A DNA stretch of 64,000 nt. Origin: Erysipelotrichaceae bacterium. GTDB lineage: Bacteria > Bacillota_I > Bacilli_A > RFN20 > CAG-826. The notes below the pieces were generated by a model. That model did not search any database. It was given only the letters and a program-made list of their open reading frames with translations, and was not told the DNA's origin. The stretch spans positions 89,677 to 153,676 of the forward strand of contig SVBF01000014.1 of NCBI GenBank assembly GCA_015058945.1, read 5' to 3'. This document shows positions 42,290 to 51,480 of the stretch, piece after piece (within the stretch, counting starts at the first letter, position 1; the number at the start of each line of letters is the position of its first letter). The translations under genes were made by a program, and so were the position numbers.

Positions 42290-43270
42290 ATGGCACAACA
42301 ACAAGCAACCACCAAAACCTACATCGACTTCAAGAAGGTCAAAGTCAACGACCACATCGTCCTTTCCCTCGAAGAAGCCGGCAAGACCGTCGACGCCATC
42401 AAGCGCGCCGAGAAGGTTTCGCGCGTCATCCTCACCATCCTTACCTATGTCTTCATCTTGGCCTTGGCCCTCATCGTGGTCTTCCCGTTCTACTGGATGA
42501 TCATCACCTCGCTCAAGCAGAACAACGAAATCCGCGACTCCGTCCAGACCTTCTTCCCGACCATCGTCATGTGGAGCAACTACGTCCACGTCTTCCAGGT
42601 GTTCGACTTCACCAACTACATGTTCAACACCATCGTGGTCGCGATCTTCTCCACCCTCGGCACCTTGCTCACGACCGTCTTGGCCGCCTTCGCCTTCGCC
42701 CGTCTTAAATTCGCCGGGCGCGACGCGGTGTTCGCCATCTTCTTGATGACGATGATGATCCCGGGCGAAATGATGGTCATCTCCAACTACATCACCGTCG
42801 CCTCCTTTGGCTGGTTAGGCAAAAACCAGACCAGGTTCGACGCGTACTTGGCGATGATCGTGCCGTTTTGGACCTCGGTCTTCTACATCTATTTGCTCCG
42901 CCAGAACTTCAAGCAGATCCCCAACGAGCTCTATTTGGCCGCCAAGGTCGACGGCAAGAGCGATTGGTCGTTCCTTTGGAAGGTCATGGTGCCTCTCGCG
43001 GCCCCGACCCTCATCTCCATCACCATCTTGAAGTTCATGGGCACCTGGAACTCCTACGTGTGGCCCAACCTCGTCACCAACCAGTCCGAGTACCGCTTGA
43101 TTTCCAACGGTCTACGTTCCTCGAGCTTCGTCGACATCGATGCCGGCATCACCGAATACGGTTATCAGATGGCCGCGACCGTCGCCGTCACCGTCCCGCT
43201 GTTCCTGCTCTTCATCTTCTTCCGCAAATACATCATGAAAGGCGTTGGCCGCGCCGGTATCAAAGGATAA
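42290..43270 (+). CDS. ABC transporter permease, MalG/UgpE-like
   Basis: The 326-residue second permease has a charged N-terminal extension of about 45 residues, six membrane helices from about residue 48 (ILTYVFILALALIVVFPFYW), and the coupling EAA loop IPNELYLAAKVDGKSDWSFL near residue 212. It would pair with the preceding permease to form the channel. AAGGAG precedes the ATG. The binding-protein genes follow. Confidence 0.92.
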   Translation: MAQQQATTKTYIDFKKVKVNDHIVLSLEEAGKTVDAIKRAEKVSRVILTILTYVFILALALIVVFPFYWMIITSLKQNNEIRDSVQTFFPTIVMWSNYVHVFQVFDFTNYMFNTIVVAIFSTLGTLLTTVLAAFAFARLKFAGRDAVFAIFLMTMMIPGEMMVISNYITVASFGWLGKNQTRFDAYLAMIVPFWTSVFYIYLLRQNFKQIPNELYLAAKVDGKSDWSFLWKVMVPLAAPTLISITILKFMGTWNSYVWPNLVTNQSEYRLISNGLRSSSFVDIDAGITEYGYQMAATVAVTVPLFLLFIFFRKYIMKGVGRAGIKG

Positions 43271-43273
43271 GGC

Positions 43274-43312
43274 TATAATTACTCAATAGGTTGTCTCAGC
43301 ATAGCTGTCTCA
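43274..43312 (+). promoter_or_regulatory. Possible internal promoter and short direct repeat before the first binding protein
   Basis: TATAAT at 43274-43279 lies just after the permease stop but has no good -35. TGTCTCA occurs at 43292-43298 and again at 43306-43312. This could raise expression of the binding protein over the permeases. Confidence 0.35.
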
Positions 43313-43332
43313 ATAAAAACAAGGAGATAAAA

Positions 43333-44811
43333 ATGAATTCCAAAACCAAACTCTTCTTCCCCCTGGCCCTCGGCTTGATCCTCGCCTCCTGCGGCGGCAA
43401 TTCGAGCCAGCCCGCCAGTGTCTCTTCCGCCGCCTCTTCCACTGAGGCCAAGACCTCCGAAGCGATCGTCGATTCGGGCGTCATCACGGAAGACGTCACC
43501 ATCTACTTGATGACCAACTCGTCCTACCAGACGACCCTCGACGGCATCATCGAGGACTTCAAGGCGGTCGAACCCCACATCACCGTCGTCAACGTCAAGG
43601 AGACCGGCGGTTACCCCGACGTCAAGAACAAGGCCATCTCCCAGCTCGCCACCGGTGAGCACCCGGACCTCCTCGTCGCCTATCCGGACTCCGTTGAGGA
43701 ACTCATGGAATACGACGCCGTCGTCAAACTCGACGACTACATCGACAACCCGGTCTATGGCTGGAGCCAGGAAGACCAGGACGACATTGTCGAGACCTAC
43801 ATCGAAGAAGGCGCGAAATACCCGGTCCCCGGCGTCTACTCGCTCCCCTTCGCCAAATCCACCGAGGCCATGTTCTACAACAAGACCGTCCTCATCGGTT
43901 TGAACCTCGCCTCCGTCGACCCCTCGATCAACGACGGCAACCCGCTCTCCGAGGCCTATCTCAACAACCTCACCTGGGAAGAGCTCTTTGGCAAACTTTG
44001 CCCCGCGATCGTCCGCTATAACGAGAGCCTCGACGACGACCACAAGATCATCAAAGGCGCCAAGTACGCCCACTCCGTCTTCGGCTATGACTCCGACGAC
44101 AACCTCTTCATCACCCTCGCCGAGCAGTATGGCTATCCCTATACCTCCATCAACGAGTACGGCGAAGGCTCCATCGACTTCGTCAACAACGAGATGAAGG
44201 GCCTCATGAAGACGTTCGCGAAAGCCCATAAAGACGGCTACTTCATCACCAAGGGCTCCAACAACGGCGACTACACCAACTACGCCTTCACCGACAACGA
44301 CACCCTCTTCTCCGTCGGCTCCACCGGTGGTTCCAAATACCAGTACTCCGCCAACTTCGAGACCGGCGTCGCGAAGATCCCCCATGCCGCCGGCAAGGCC
44401 CAGAAGGTCATCAACCAAGGCCCGTCCCTCTGCATCCTCAAGCACAACGAGCAGCGTTCCCTCGCCTCGTGGCTCTTCTACAAGTTCCTCACCAACAAGG
44501 AGAACTCCACCTCTTGGGCCATCGAGACCGGCTATAGCCCGATCCGCTACAGCGTCCTCGACGATGAGGAATTCCTCGATGCCTGCGACCCCGAAGGCAA
44601 GGAACCGGACGAGCGCATGAAGGCCATCACCGCGAAGTACGCGACCTCCATCGGCAACGACCTCTTCGCCTCCCCCGTCTTCAAAGGCTCCGCGGAAGCC
44701 CGTAGCCAGGTCGGTGCGCTCTTCACCAACTGCTTGCTCTCCGACGACCTCGACAACGCCATCGACGGTCTCTTCCAAACCGCTTACGACAACACCCTCA
44801 AGGCGATGTAA
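43333..44811 (+). CDS. Extracellular solute-binding lipoprotein (family 1), first copy
   Basis: The 492-residue lipoprotein captures the substrate of the ABC transporter. It has a signal peptide with lipobox LASC (Cys20), a Ser/Ala-rich linker, then the family-1 fold: ITVVNVKETGGYPDVKNKAI, LATGEHPDLLVAYPDSV, and YSLPFAKSTEAMFYNKTVL, where the aromatic and acidic residues line the cleft. The C-terminal lobe has AGKAQKVINQGPSLCILKH. AAGGAG precedes the ATG at 43333. Members of this family bind sugars, glycerophosphodiesters or other small molecules, so the ligand is open. Confidence 0.9.
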   Translation: MNSKTKLFFPLALGLILASCGGNSSQPASVSSAASSTEAKTSEAIVDSGVITEDVTIYLMTNSSYQTTLDGIIEDFKAVEPHITVVNVKETGGYPDVKNKAISQLATGEHPDLLVAYPDSVEELMEYDAVVKLDDYIDNPVYGWSQEDQDDIVETYIEEGAKYPVPGVYSLPFAKSTEAMFYNKTVLIGLNLASVDPSINDGNPLSEAYLNNLTWEELFGKLCPAIVRYNESLDDDHKIIKGAKYAHSVFGYDSDDNLFITLAEQYGYPYTSINEYGEGSIDFVNNEMKGLMKTFAKAHKDGYFITKGSNNGDYTNYAFTDNDTLFSVGSTGGSKYQYSANFETGVAKIPHAAGKAQKVINQGPSLCILKHNEQRSLASWLFYKFLTNKENSTSWAIETGYSPIRYSVLDDEEFLDACDPEGKEPDERMKAITAKYATSIGNDLFASPVFKGSAEARSQVGALFTNCLLSDDLDNAIDGLFQTAYDNTLKAM

Positions 44812-44869
44812 TCGGCCTTAACCCCAACCCAACCATTTATCCCGTCCCCACGAAGAAGGAGGAAAACTC

Positions 44870-46402
44870 ATGAAAACCAAACGAATTCTGATGCTGCTAT
44901 CCCTGGGAGCGTTGCTCGCTTCCTGCGGTGAGGCGCCCACTTCTTCGGGGGCGGGAAGTTCCGCAAAACCGGAGGAAAGCTCCGCCGCGGGCGGAAGTTC
45001 CGTCGCGCCCGGACCGACCTCCAGCGTGGTCCCGACTGAGGCCATCGACGTGAGCTTCTGGTCCACCGGCTCCCAGGCCATGACCACCCAGTTGCAGGCC
45101 CTCGCCGACAAATTCGAGGACGCGATCCTCGAGAACACCGGCGTCACCGTCAACATGGAAGTCACGGTCGAAGGTTCTTATGACGACATCGCCGACAAGA
45201 TCAACAAAGGTCTTGCGACCGGCACCATCCCCACGATGGCCGTCGCCTATCCCGACACCGTCGCGAACATCCTCGACCAAGAGCCCGCCGGAAAGCAGTA
45301 CCTTTACGACATCGCCCCTTATATGGATGATCCCGAAATCGGCTTCACCAAACAGAGTTACCTCGGCGATACCCCCGATGCGACCAAAGACGACATCGTG
45401 GAAGCCTTCTACGACGAAGGTACGCATTATGCCCGCGAAGGTCTCTTCTCCTATCCGTTCATGAAGTCGTCCGAAGTCATGTTCTATAACATCGACGACG
45501 TCGAGCGCGCCTATCGATACTGCAAGCCCGAAATCGTCGGCAAGGACAACATCCGCAAGGACCTCCTTTCGATGACTTGGACCGAATTCGAAGGCCTCCT
45601 CACCAAGGTCATGGAGAACAAGGACCGCATCCTCTCCACCTTGAAGCACGCCGCCTGGTACGATTCCGACTCCAACTGGTTCATCACCCAGATGTATCAG
45701 CGTGGCATCGGCTATTCCTCCATCCAGGACAACAAGGGCCACATCGATTTCGAAACCGGCGAGGCCCGTACCAAGACCGAGGAGATGCTCACTTCCTTCA
45801 AGGCGCTCCACGACGACCAGCGCATCACCACCAAAGGCATCGAGAACACCTATGGTTCGACCGCCTTCAGCAAAGGCGAGGTCCTCTTCGAAATCGGCTC
45901 TAGTGGCGGCACCGGCTACAACATGCCCGAAGGCTTGCTGCCCGAAGACATCGGCATCGTGCCCGTCCCGGCCTTCAACAAGAACAAACTCTACGTCTCC
46001 CAGGGCCCGACCATCACTTTCTTGAAGAACCCGACCCTAAGCGACGCGGCCAACGACCTGCAGATGAAATACGCCTGGCAGTTCGCCAAGTTCCTCACCA
46101 ACCCCGAGAACAACGTCGACCTCTGCACGCTTGGCTCCGAGGGTTACATTCCCGTCCGTTATAGCGCCTTCGATAGCGATGCCTACATGGAATTCCTCGC
46201 CGAGGAGAGCATTTACTCCGCTTCGGCCAAGGTCCTCATCAACGAGATCCAAGGTAGCTACTATAACGCCCCGGTCTTCCCGGGCAGCGCGCAGCTCCGC
46301 GATGGCGTGGGCAATGTCATCCCTTACGTCCTCAAGGGCGAAAAGACCCCGGCGAAGGCGCTTACCGACGCGATCGACCAGGCCAAGACCTATATGCACT
46401 AA
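44870..46402 (+). CDS. Extracellular solute-binding lipoprotein (family 1), second copy
   Basis: The 510-residue lipoprotein has lipobox LASC (Cys20) and a Ser/Gly/Pro linker. It shares the architecture of the preceding gene: NKGLATGTIPTMAVAYPDTV, LFSYPFMKSSEVMFYNIDDV, and KLYVSQGPTITFLKN. The two are clearly homologous but well diverged, so they may bring different ligands to one channel. AAGGAGG precedes the ATG. The nuclease gene follows after 9 bases. Confidence 0.9.
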   Translation: MKTKRILMLLSLGALLASCGEAPTSSGAGSSAKPEESSAAGGSSVAPGPTSSVVPTEAIDVSFWSTGSQAMTTQLQALADKFEDAILENTGVTVNMEVTVEGSYDDIADKINKGLATGTIPTMAVAYPDTVANILDQEPAGKQYLYDIAPYMDDPEIGFTKQSYLGDTPDATKDDIVEAFYDEGTHYAREGLFSYPFMKSSEVMFYNIDDVERAYRYCKPEIVGKDNIRKDLLSMTWTEFEGLLTKVMENKDRILSTLKHAAWYDSDSNWFITQMYQRGIGYSSIQDNKGHIDFETGEARTKTEEMLTSFKALHDDQRITTKGIENTYGSTAFSKGEVLFEIGSSGGTGYNMPEGLLPEDIGIVPVPAFNKNKLYVSQGPTITFLKNPTLSDAANDLQMKYAWQFAKFLTNPENNVDLCTLGSEGYIPVRYSAFDSDAYMEFLAEESIYSASAKVLINEIQGSYYNAPVFPGSAQLRDGVGNVIPYVLKGEKTPAKALTDAIDQAKTYMH

Positions 46403-46411
46403 GGAGGGAAC

Positions 46412-47944
46412 ATGAGAAAGCCATTAATCTTACTTCTACCTTTACTCCTAACCTTAGGACTCGCTTCCTGCGGTGAAGGTCCCGCCCCCTCTTCTAGCCC
46501 GGCGGAGACTTCACTTTCCCAAGCGGTTTCCTCCGAAGCCTCCAAAGCTGACACTTCCGCCGAGGGCAGTGGCGCCGATACCCGCGAAGGGTTCATCGAT
46601 TACGCCCATAACGGTTCGGTGAAGCTCGGCCTGGATTTCGCTAACCGCGATTTCTTCACCGACGGCGTGGAGAAAGTGAGCCTCTATAACACCATCGACG
46701 GTGACACCGCCCACTTCAAAAACGCCGCGGGCCTCACCATCAAATGCCGTTTCTTCGGCATCGACACCCCCGAATCCACCGGCAAGATCCAACCTTATGG
46801 CAAAAAGGCCTCCAAATTCACCAGCGGCCTTTTGGAAGAAGCCGATAAGAACGGCACGATCGTCGTTTCCTCGGCCCAGAGCGAATATGGCATGCCAAAC
46901 CCCGATAGCACCGGCTCCCGCTATGTCTCGCTCATCTGGATCAACACCGAGAAGAAAGACGCCGGCTTGGACGAGCTTTATCTGCTGAACCTCTGGGTTG
47001 TCCAAGAGGGCTTAAGCTGGGTCAAAAACGTCGGTGACATGCCCGAATACGTCGACACCTTCTACGCCGCCGAGCGCCAGGCCAAAGACTTCAAGCTCAT
47101 GCTCCATAGCGGCGAAGAGGACGACGACATGCCTAAGGGCAGCTACGAATCCGTCTCCCTTCTCGAGCTCAAGCAGGCCTTCATCGCCGGCATCGAAGCC
47201 CACAAGAAGGGCGAGGAATACGTCAACCCCTTCGATAACCAGAAGGTGCGCGTCACCGGCACCGTGAACGGCTACGCCGACCACACCCTTTATCTCGCCG
47301 ACTTCTGCTATTACCTCGATGAGGAAGGCAACCCGATCGACGACTCCGCGATGAAGATCGGCGTCAACGGCGAATACGCCTCCATCAACATCTTCTGTGG
47401 CATGAGCGTCCCGCCGAGCCGCTTTACCAAACTCGGCAACTATATCGAGGTTTGCGGCATCGCCCTCGATTCCAAGTTCGGCTTCCAGATCTCCGACGTC
47501 AACATGCCTCAGCGCGCTTCCGCGACGGGCGAAGGCATCTCGACCTTGATCCTCGACGCCGCGGCCAACACCGAGGAGCACGCCCTCCACGTCTTCGAAT
47601 ACACGGCGGACGAACTTCAGACCGTCATTGACGACGAGGACTATAACGCCCTCAATTGCCGCGTCGAGATGAAGACCCCGCTCGAATGCTCCCGCGCTTA
47701 CAAATCGGACGACGGCGACATAACGCTTATGTTCGTCAAGCCATATAGCTTCCGGGTCTACTTCACCTTCGTTTTCAAGCCTTATCCCGATGACAAGGCG
47801 GTTTCCTGGACCGACCCCGATCGTTTCGTCGGCAAGAAATTCACCGTCACCGGCGTCTTCGCCTACCACGAAGCTCAGTCGGGCAACACGTCCATGCAGA
47901 TTTATCCCTCCACGACCGCCGATTTGGTCTTGGTTGAGGAATGA
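46412..47944 (+). CDS. Thermonuclease (SNase-type) lipoprotein
   Basis: The 510-residue lipoprotein (lipobox LASC, Cys20) has a staphylococcal-nuclease domain at about 70-230. The active-site elements are visible: DGDTAHF, then KCRFFGIDTPES (the Arg, Asp, Thr and Glu of the catalytic and calcium site), and SRYVSLIWIN for the second Arg. A second region (about 245-370) reads VRVTGTVNGYADHTLYLADF and GNYIEVCGIALDSKFGFQ, an OB-fold-like repeat that may bind nucleic acid. It should cut DNA or RNA outside the cell. Its place in an ABC operon parallels mollicute surface nucleases. Confidence 0.87.
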   Translation: MRKPLILLLPLLLTLGLASCGEGPAPSSSPAETSLSQAVSSEASKADTSAEGSGADTREGFIDYAHNGSVKLGLDFANRDFFTDGVEKVSLYNTIDGDTAHFKNAAGLTIKCRFFGIDTPESTGKIQPYGKKASKFTSGLLEEADKNGTIVVSSAQSEYGMPNPDSTGSRYVSLIWINTEKKDAGLDELYLLNLWVVQEGLSWVKNVGDMPEYVDTFYAAERQAKDFKLMLHSGEEDDDMPKGSYESVSLLELKQAFIAGIEAHKKGEEYVNPFDNQKVRVTGTVNGYADHTLYLADFCYYLDEEGNPIDDSAMKIGVNGEYASINIFCGMSVPPSRFTKLGNYIEVCGIALDSKFGFQISDVNMPQRASATGEGISTLILDAAANTEEHALHVFEYTADELQTVIDDEDYNALNCRVEMKTPLECSRAYKSDDGDITLMFVKPYSFRVYFTFVFKPYPDDKAVSWTDPDRFVGKKFTVTGVFAYHEAQSGNTSMQIYPSTTADLVLVEE

Positions 47945-48435
47945 GGTGGCACAAAATGTATTGCACCCATTGCGCCAAACACATCGACGAGACCAAGATC
48001 GAGGCCAAATCCTCGTCCTATAAGCTCGTCGAAGGCAAAGAAATCGCCGAGGGCACGACCATTTCCTACGTCTGCCCCCGTTGTGGCCACGAAATCCATA
48101 GTGGCGTGAACGATGAGGAGATCAAATCCCTCTCCCGTGCCGCCCACGCCCAAGTTCAGAGGGCCAGGAACTATTTCGCTTCCGGCATGGGATCCGTTTC
48201 CCTCGGGGCGATCCTAGGCATCATCGCCGCCCTCTTCTTCGCCTTGGCCCATAAGCCGAGCAACGGCTATGAGCTCACTCCGGGATCCGCCGAATTCCTC
48301 GTTTCGGTGGTCCTGTTCGTCATTACGGTTATTCTCCTCGCCGTCGGTGGGGTTCTCGTCGTCAGGGGCATCTTGACGAAGAAAGCGAACTCCTCCCTTC
48401 TGCGGGATATTAACAATGGGACCTTCGTGCAGTAA
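47941..48435 (+). CDS. Zinc-ribbon membrane protein
   Basis: The 164-residue protein starts MRWHKMYCTHCAKHIDETKI and has a second pair in YVCPRCGHEIHSG, so CxxC and CxxC should hold one zinc. Two membrane segments follow (about 80-102 and 116-140). It overlaps the nuclease gene by ATGA. The function is unknown. It has no signal peptide, so the zinc ribbon is probably cytoplasmic. Confidence 0.7.
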   Translation: MRWHKMYCTHCAKHIDETKIEAKSSSYKLVEGKEIAEGTTISYVCPRCGHEIHSGVNDEEIKSLSRAAHAQVQRARNYFASGMGSVSLGAILGIIAALFFALAHKPSNGYELTPGSAEFLVSVVLFVITVILLAVGGVLVVRGILTKKANSSLLRDINNGTFVQ

Positions 48436-48494
48436 GTCCTTAAAAATCCAACTGTTAACAATTTCATCAAACCATCATTAAGGAGGATCATTCG

Positions 48495-50282
48495 ATGAAA
48501 AAACTCTTCATTCCTATGGCGGCTCTTGCGATGTTCACCCTCGTCGCTTGCGGCAACACGCCAGCCAGCTCTCCCGCTGCTTCGTCCGAGGCGTCGTCGT
48601 CCGTAGGCCCGACCTATAGCCACGTCGTCATGGAAACCGTCACGATTTCGAACAAGGAAGCCCTTCAGGCCGAATGGCATAAGGGCGAGGCCAACCGCGC
48701 GATCGAAATCGAATCCAATCCGAAGATCAACATCAACGCCGCCATCGCCGCCGGCGATCTGAAGATCACTTCCAGCGATGAGAACGTCATCAAGGTCCTC
48801 GGCCGCAACCTCAGCGTCGTCGATGCGGGCACCGCGACCATCACCGTCACCTATGACGATAAGAGCGACACCGTCGAAATCACTGCCCTCGCCGCCCTTG
48901 GCGAACCCGATTACGTCGTCGGCAAATCCCTCGCCGACCTCATGGCGGTTGAGAAACTCGTCGCCGATGGCGACAACAAGCGCGGCACCGAAGTCTACGC
49001 GATCAAGGTCAAAGTCGCGGTCCTCGGCAGCAAGGCCGACGGCAGCAAGGACAAGGACAAATACGGTAACATGTATGTCACGGCCGAAGACGGCTCTGGC
49101 GATAAGGTCCAGGTCTATGGCTCCAGCGCCTCGATCGACGCTTTGGCCTACGACATGGCCCTCGGCGCCTATAAGTTCCCCGGTAAGAAAGACTACCTTG
49201 AGAACCCCTTCACCGACGCGATCAAGGTCGGTGACGTCCTCGACGTCCTCGCCATCCGCGCCGACTACAAGACCACCCCGGAAATCTCCATGGTCATCCG
49301 CTCCGTCAACGGCGTCGTCATCCCCAACAAGATTCAGACCACCGATGAGGTCCTCGCGACCGCGCTCACCAACCAGGTGAAACAGCAGGTCTTCGGCGTC
49401 ACCGGTAAGATCGTCGCCCTCGGCAGCAAGGCCGACGGCTCCGCCACCGCCGACAAGTACGGCAACATGTTCATCAAGACCGAAGGCGCGGAAGGCAATG
49501 CCCTCCAGGTCTACGGTTCCACCGCGAGTGCCTCGGCCCTCGCCGTCACTAATGGCGAAGTCAAGTTCACCAATCCCAAGGACTTCCTTGAGAACGACAA
49601 GACCAAAGACCTCAAGGTCGGCGACGAAGTCAACATCATCGCCATCCGCTGCGACTACCAGGATAAGATCGAGATCACCGGTATCCTTATCTTCCCCGAG
49701 GACATCATCGAGGAATCCTCTGAGGCGAGCTCTGAGGCCTCTTCCGAGCAATCCTCCGCTCCCGCCGCGCCGGTCTATCAGTTCTCCTCCAAAGCGAAAT
49801 ACGACTTCACCAAGACCGAGTATGCGCCCGCGTCGGGTCAAAGCTCCGTGCACTTTAACGACACGACCTTGAAGGCCTACATGGCCGCCAACGTCACTGG
49901 CATCGATATCGTTACCGCCGCCGCGGTCGAAAATGGTGACTCTGGCGCCGTCTATGTTAACGATCCCGCCGCGGCCTCCGGTCCGAATGGCGCTGGCATC
50001 AAGTTCTCAAGCGGCAGCAAGAACGGCAAAGTCACCTTCACCCTTTCCGAGGCCGTCAACTCGGTTAAGTTCACCGGCCGCACCTGGAAGGACACTGAGC
50101 TCGCCAAAATCGACATCAACGGCAAGAGTGTTACGATGACCGCGACTTCCGCGGCCGCCGCCGAAGACTTCCTTGTCGTTCTCGATGCCCCCGCGACTTC
50201 GCTCGTCCTCACCGTCACCAAGCGAGCGGTCTTCACGGTGATTGACTTCGGCACTGCGTCCGAAGGCACCACCAACGCCTAA
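48495..50282 (+). CDS. Repeat lipoprotein with two OB-like modules
   Basis: The 595-residue lipoprotein has lipobox LVAC (Cys19) and a Ser/Ala linker. A bacterial Ig-like part (about 40-130) is followed by two copies of one module: the first has KVAVLGSKADGSKDKDKYGN and ends in KVGDVLDVLAIRADYK, the second has KIVALGSKADGSATADKYGN and ends in KVGDEVNIIAIRCDYQ. A Ser/Glu-rich spacer near 415-435 leads to a beta-rich C-terminal domain. The modules look like OB folds that bind nucleic acid or glycans. AAGGAGG precedes the ATG. It closes the transporter cluster. Confidence 0.75.
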   Translation: MKKLFIPMAALAMFTLVACGNTPASSPAASSEASSSVGPTYSHVVMETVTISNKEALQAEWHKGEANRAIEIESNPKININAAIAAGDLKITSSDENVIKVLGRNLSVVDAGTATITVTYDDKSDTVEITALAALGEPDYVVGKSLADLMAVEKLVADGDNKRGTEVYAIKVKVAVLGSKADGSKDKDKYGNMYVTAEDGSGDKVQVYGSSASIDALAYDMALGAYKFPGKKDYLENPFTDAIKVGDVLDVLAIRADYKTTPEISMVIRSVNGVVIPNKIQTTDEVLATALTNQVKQQVFGVTGKIVALGSKADGSATADKYGNMFIKTEGAEGNALQVYGSTASASALAVTNGEVKFTNPKDFLENDKTKDLKVGDEVNIIAIRCDYQDKIEITGILIFPEDIIEESSEASSEASSEQSSAPAAPVYQFSSKAKYDFTKTEYAPASGQSSVHFNDTTLKAYMAANVTGIDIVTAAAVENGDSGAVYVNDPAAASGPNGAGIKFSSGSKNGKVTFTLSEAVNSVKFTGRTWKDTELAKIDINGKSVTMTATSAAAAEDFLVVLDAPATSLVLTVTKRAVFTVIDFGTASEGTTNA

Positions 50283-50300
50283 TCCTCATCAAAACCGATT

Positions 50301-50329
50301 GCCCTTGCCTCGCGCGAGGGCTTTCTTTA
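50301..50329 (+). terminator. Terminator at the end of the ABC-nuclease cluster
   Basis: GCCCT pairs with AGGGC, with an inner CCTCG/CGAGG alternative, followed by TTTCTTT. Confidence 0.7.
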
Positions 50330-50354
50330 TGCGCGCGTGAAAATAGTGGATAAT
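50326..50354 (+). promoter_or_regulatory. Promoter for the paired RDD-like genes (leaderless type)
   Basis: -35 TTTATG (50326-50331), 17-base spacer, -10 GATAAT (50349-50354), and the ATG follows after 7 bases. Confidence 0.55.
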
Positions 50355-50361
50355 ATGCAAC

Positions 50362-51480
50362 ATGGACGAAGAGAAGGAAAAGGAGAACGAACCCCGGTTC
50401 GTCGGGATTCCCGTCATCACCAAAGGAAAGCGCGTCTTGCTTCACCTCGGCGACTTCTTCATCGTTTTCATCTTGTCTTTATTGCTCTTCCACGTCGGCG
50501 TCTATCCCTTGGGCAGGGTGATCGTGGATTATCCGGCGCAGATGGATTCGCTTCACGTCGCCCAGACCAAGCGCGATGGCGTCCTTTATGGCATGGATTT
50601 GCTTTTCCCCGTCTCCGAAAGCGCGACGGGCTATGAGCATTTTGAAGAGAGCCTAGCCTATACCTCTGACCAATTCGTCCACACCTTCGTCGATTCCTCT
50701 TTTAACCAAAAATACAACGTTTTTGCGAACTATTTCGTGGATATTTACCAAGAAAAGGCGGAATATATCGACTTTTTCAAGACGCTGGACGCGAAGACCT
50801 CGTTCTTCGATTTCACCGGGGAAAAGGTCGCGTTGAAGAAAGAGTATGTGGATGAATTCGCCGCGAAATATAACCCCGACGACACGATGTCGGAAAAAGG
50901 CTTAGTGGATTATCAGGCCTTTGAGGACAAGATCTTCGCCCAAGGCTATAGCCGCATGCTTAACGACATCATGAAGCGTGATTTGGTGTTAGATGGCGTA
51001 TCTTACCAAGCCCAGCAAAACATCATCTCCCGCGTTCTTAACGACGGGCGGATGCTGGTGGTGAGCTGCGCGGTCGTCTCCTTCCTTTTGGTGTGGCTAG
51101 TGAACCATCTCCTTATCCCGACTTTCTCCAAGAAGCGGAAGACGCTCGCGATGATGCTGCTCCGTACCGAGCGCATCCATCGAAACACCTATGAGCCCTT
51201 ATCGATCCCGATGGCTTACATTGCGTCCATATATGCCTTGGCGGGGGAGATGCTCTGCGTGCTTTTCGTCCCTTGGGGCATCACGAACTTCAATGAGCTC
51301 TTCTCTTTGCCTTTGCTTTTCCCGTTGGCGTTAATCTCCCTCGCCTATATCCTCGGATCATTGGCGGTGACCTTATTCGACGCCTATAACCGGACTCTTG
51401 GCGACTTGCTGTGCAATAGCTATGTCCTGACGGCAGATGGTTTCGACACGTTGGTGCGCGAGAAAGGAATCAAGGCATGA
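50362..51480 (+). CDS. RDD-like membrane protein, first of a pair
   Basis: The 372-residue protein has a membrane segment at about 32-52, an external domain of about 175 residues, and three membrane segments between about 230 and 345. Its overall plan matches the RDD protein that overlaps its 3' end, but the R-D-D residues are not clear (TLGDLLCNSY stands where RDD proteins have a TLGxxL block), so it is a degenerate relative. No enzyme motif is seen. The overlap of 4 bases suggests that the two proteins form a heteromer. Confidence 0.6.
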   Translation: MDEEKEKENEPRFVGIPVITKGKRVLLHLGDFFIVFILSLLLFHVGVYPLGRVIVDYPAQMDSLHVAQTKRDGVLYGMDLLFPVSESATGYEHFEESLAYTSDQFVHTFVDSSFNQKYNVFANYFVDIYQEKAEYIDFFKTLDAKTSFFDFTGEKVALKKEYVDEFAAKYNPDDTMSEKGLVDYQAFEDKIFAQGYSRMLNDIMKRDLVLDGVSYQAQQNIISRVLNDGRMLVVSCAVVSFLLVWLVNHLLIPTFSKKRKTLAMMLLRTERIHRNTYEPLSIPMAYIASIYALAGEMLCVLFVPWGITNFNELFSLPLLFPLALISLAYILGSLAVTLFDAYNRTLGDLLCNSYVLTADGFDTLVREKGIKA

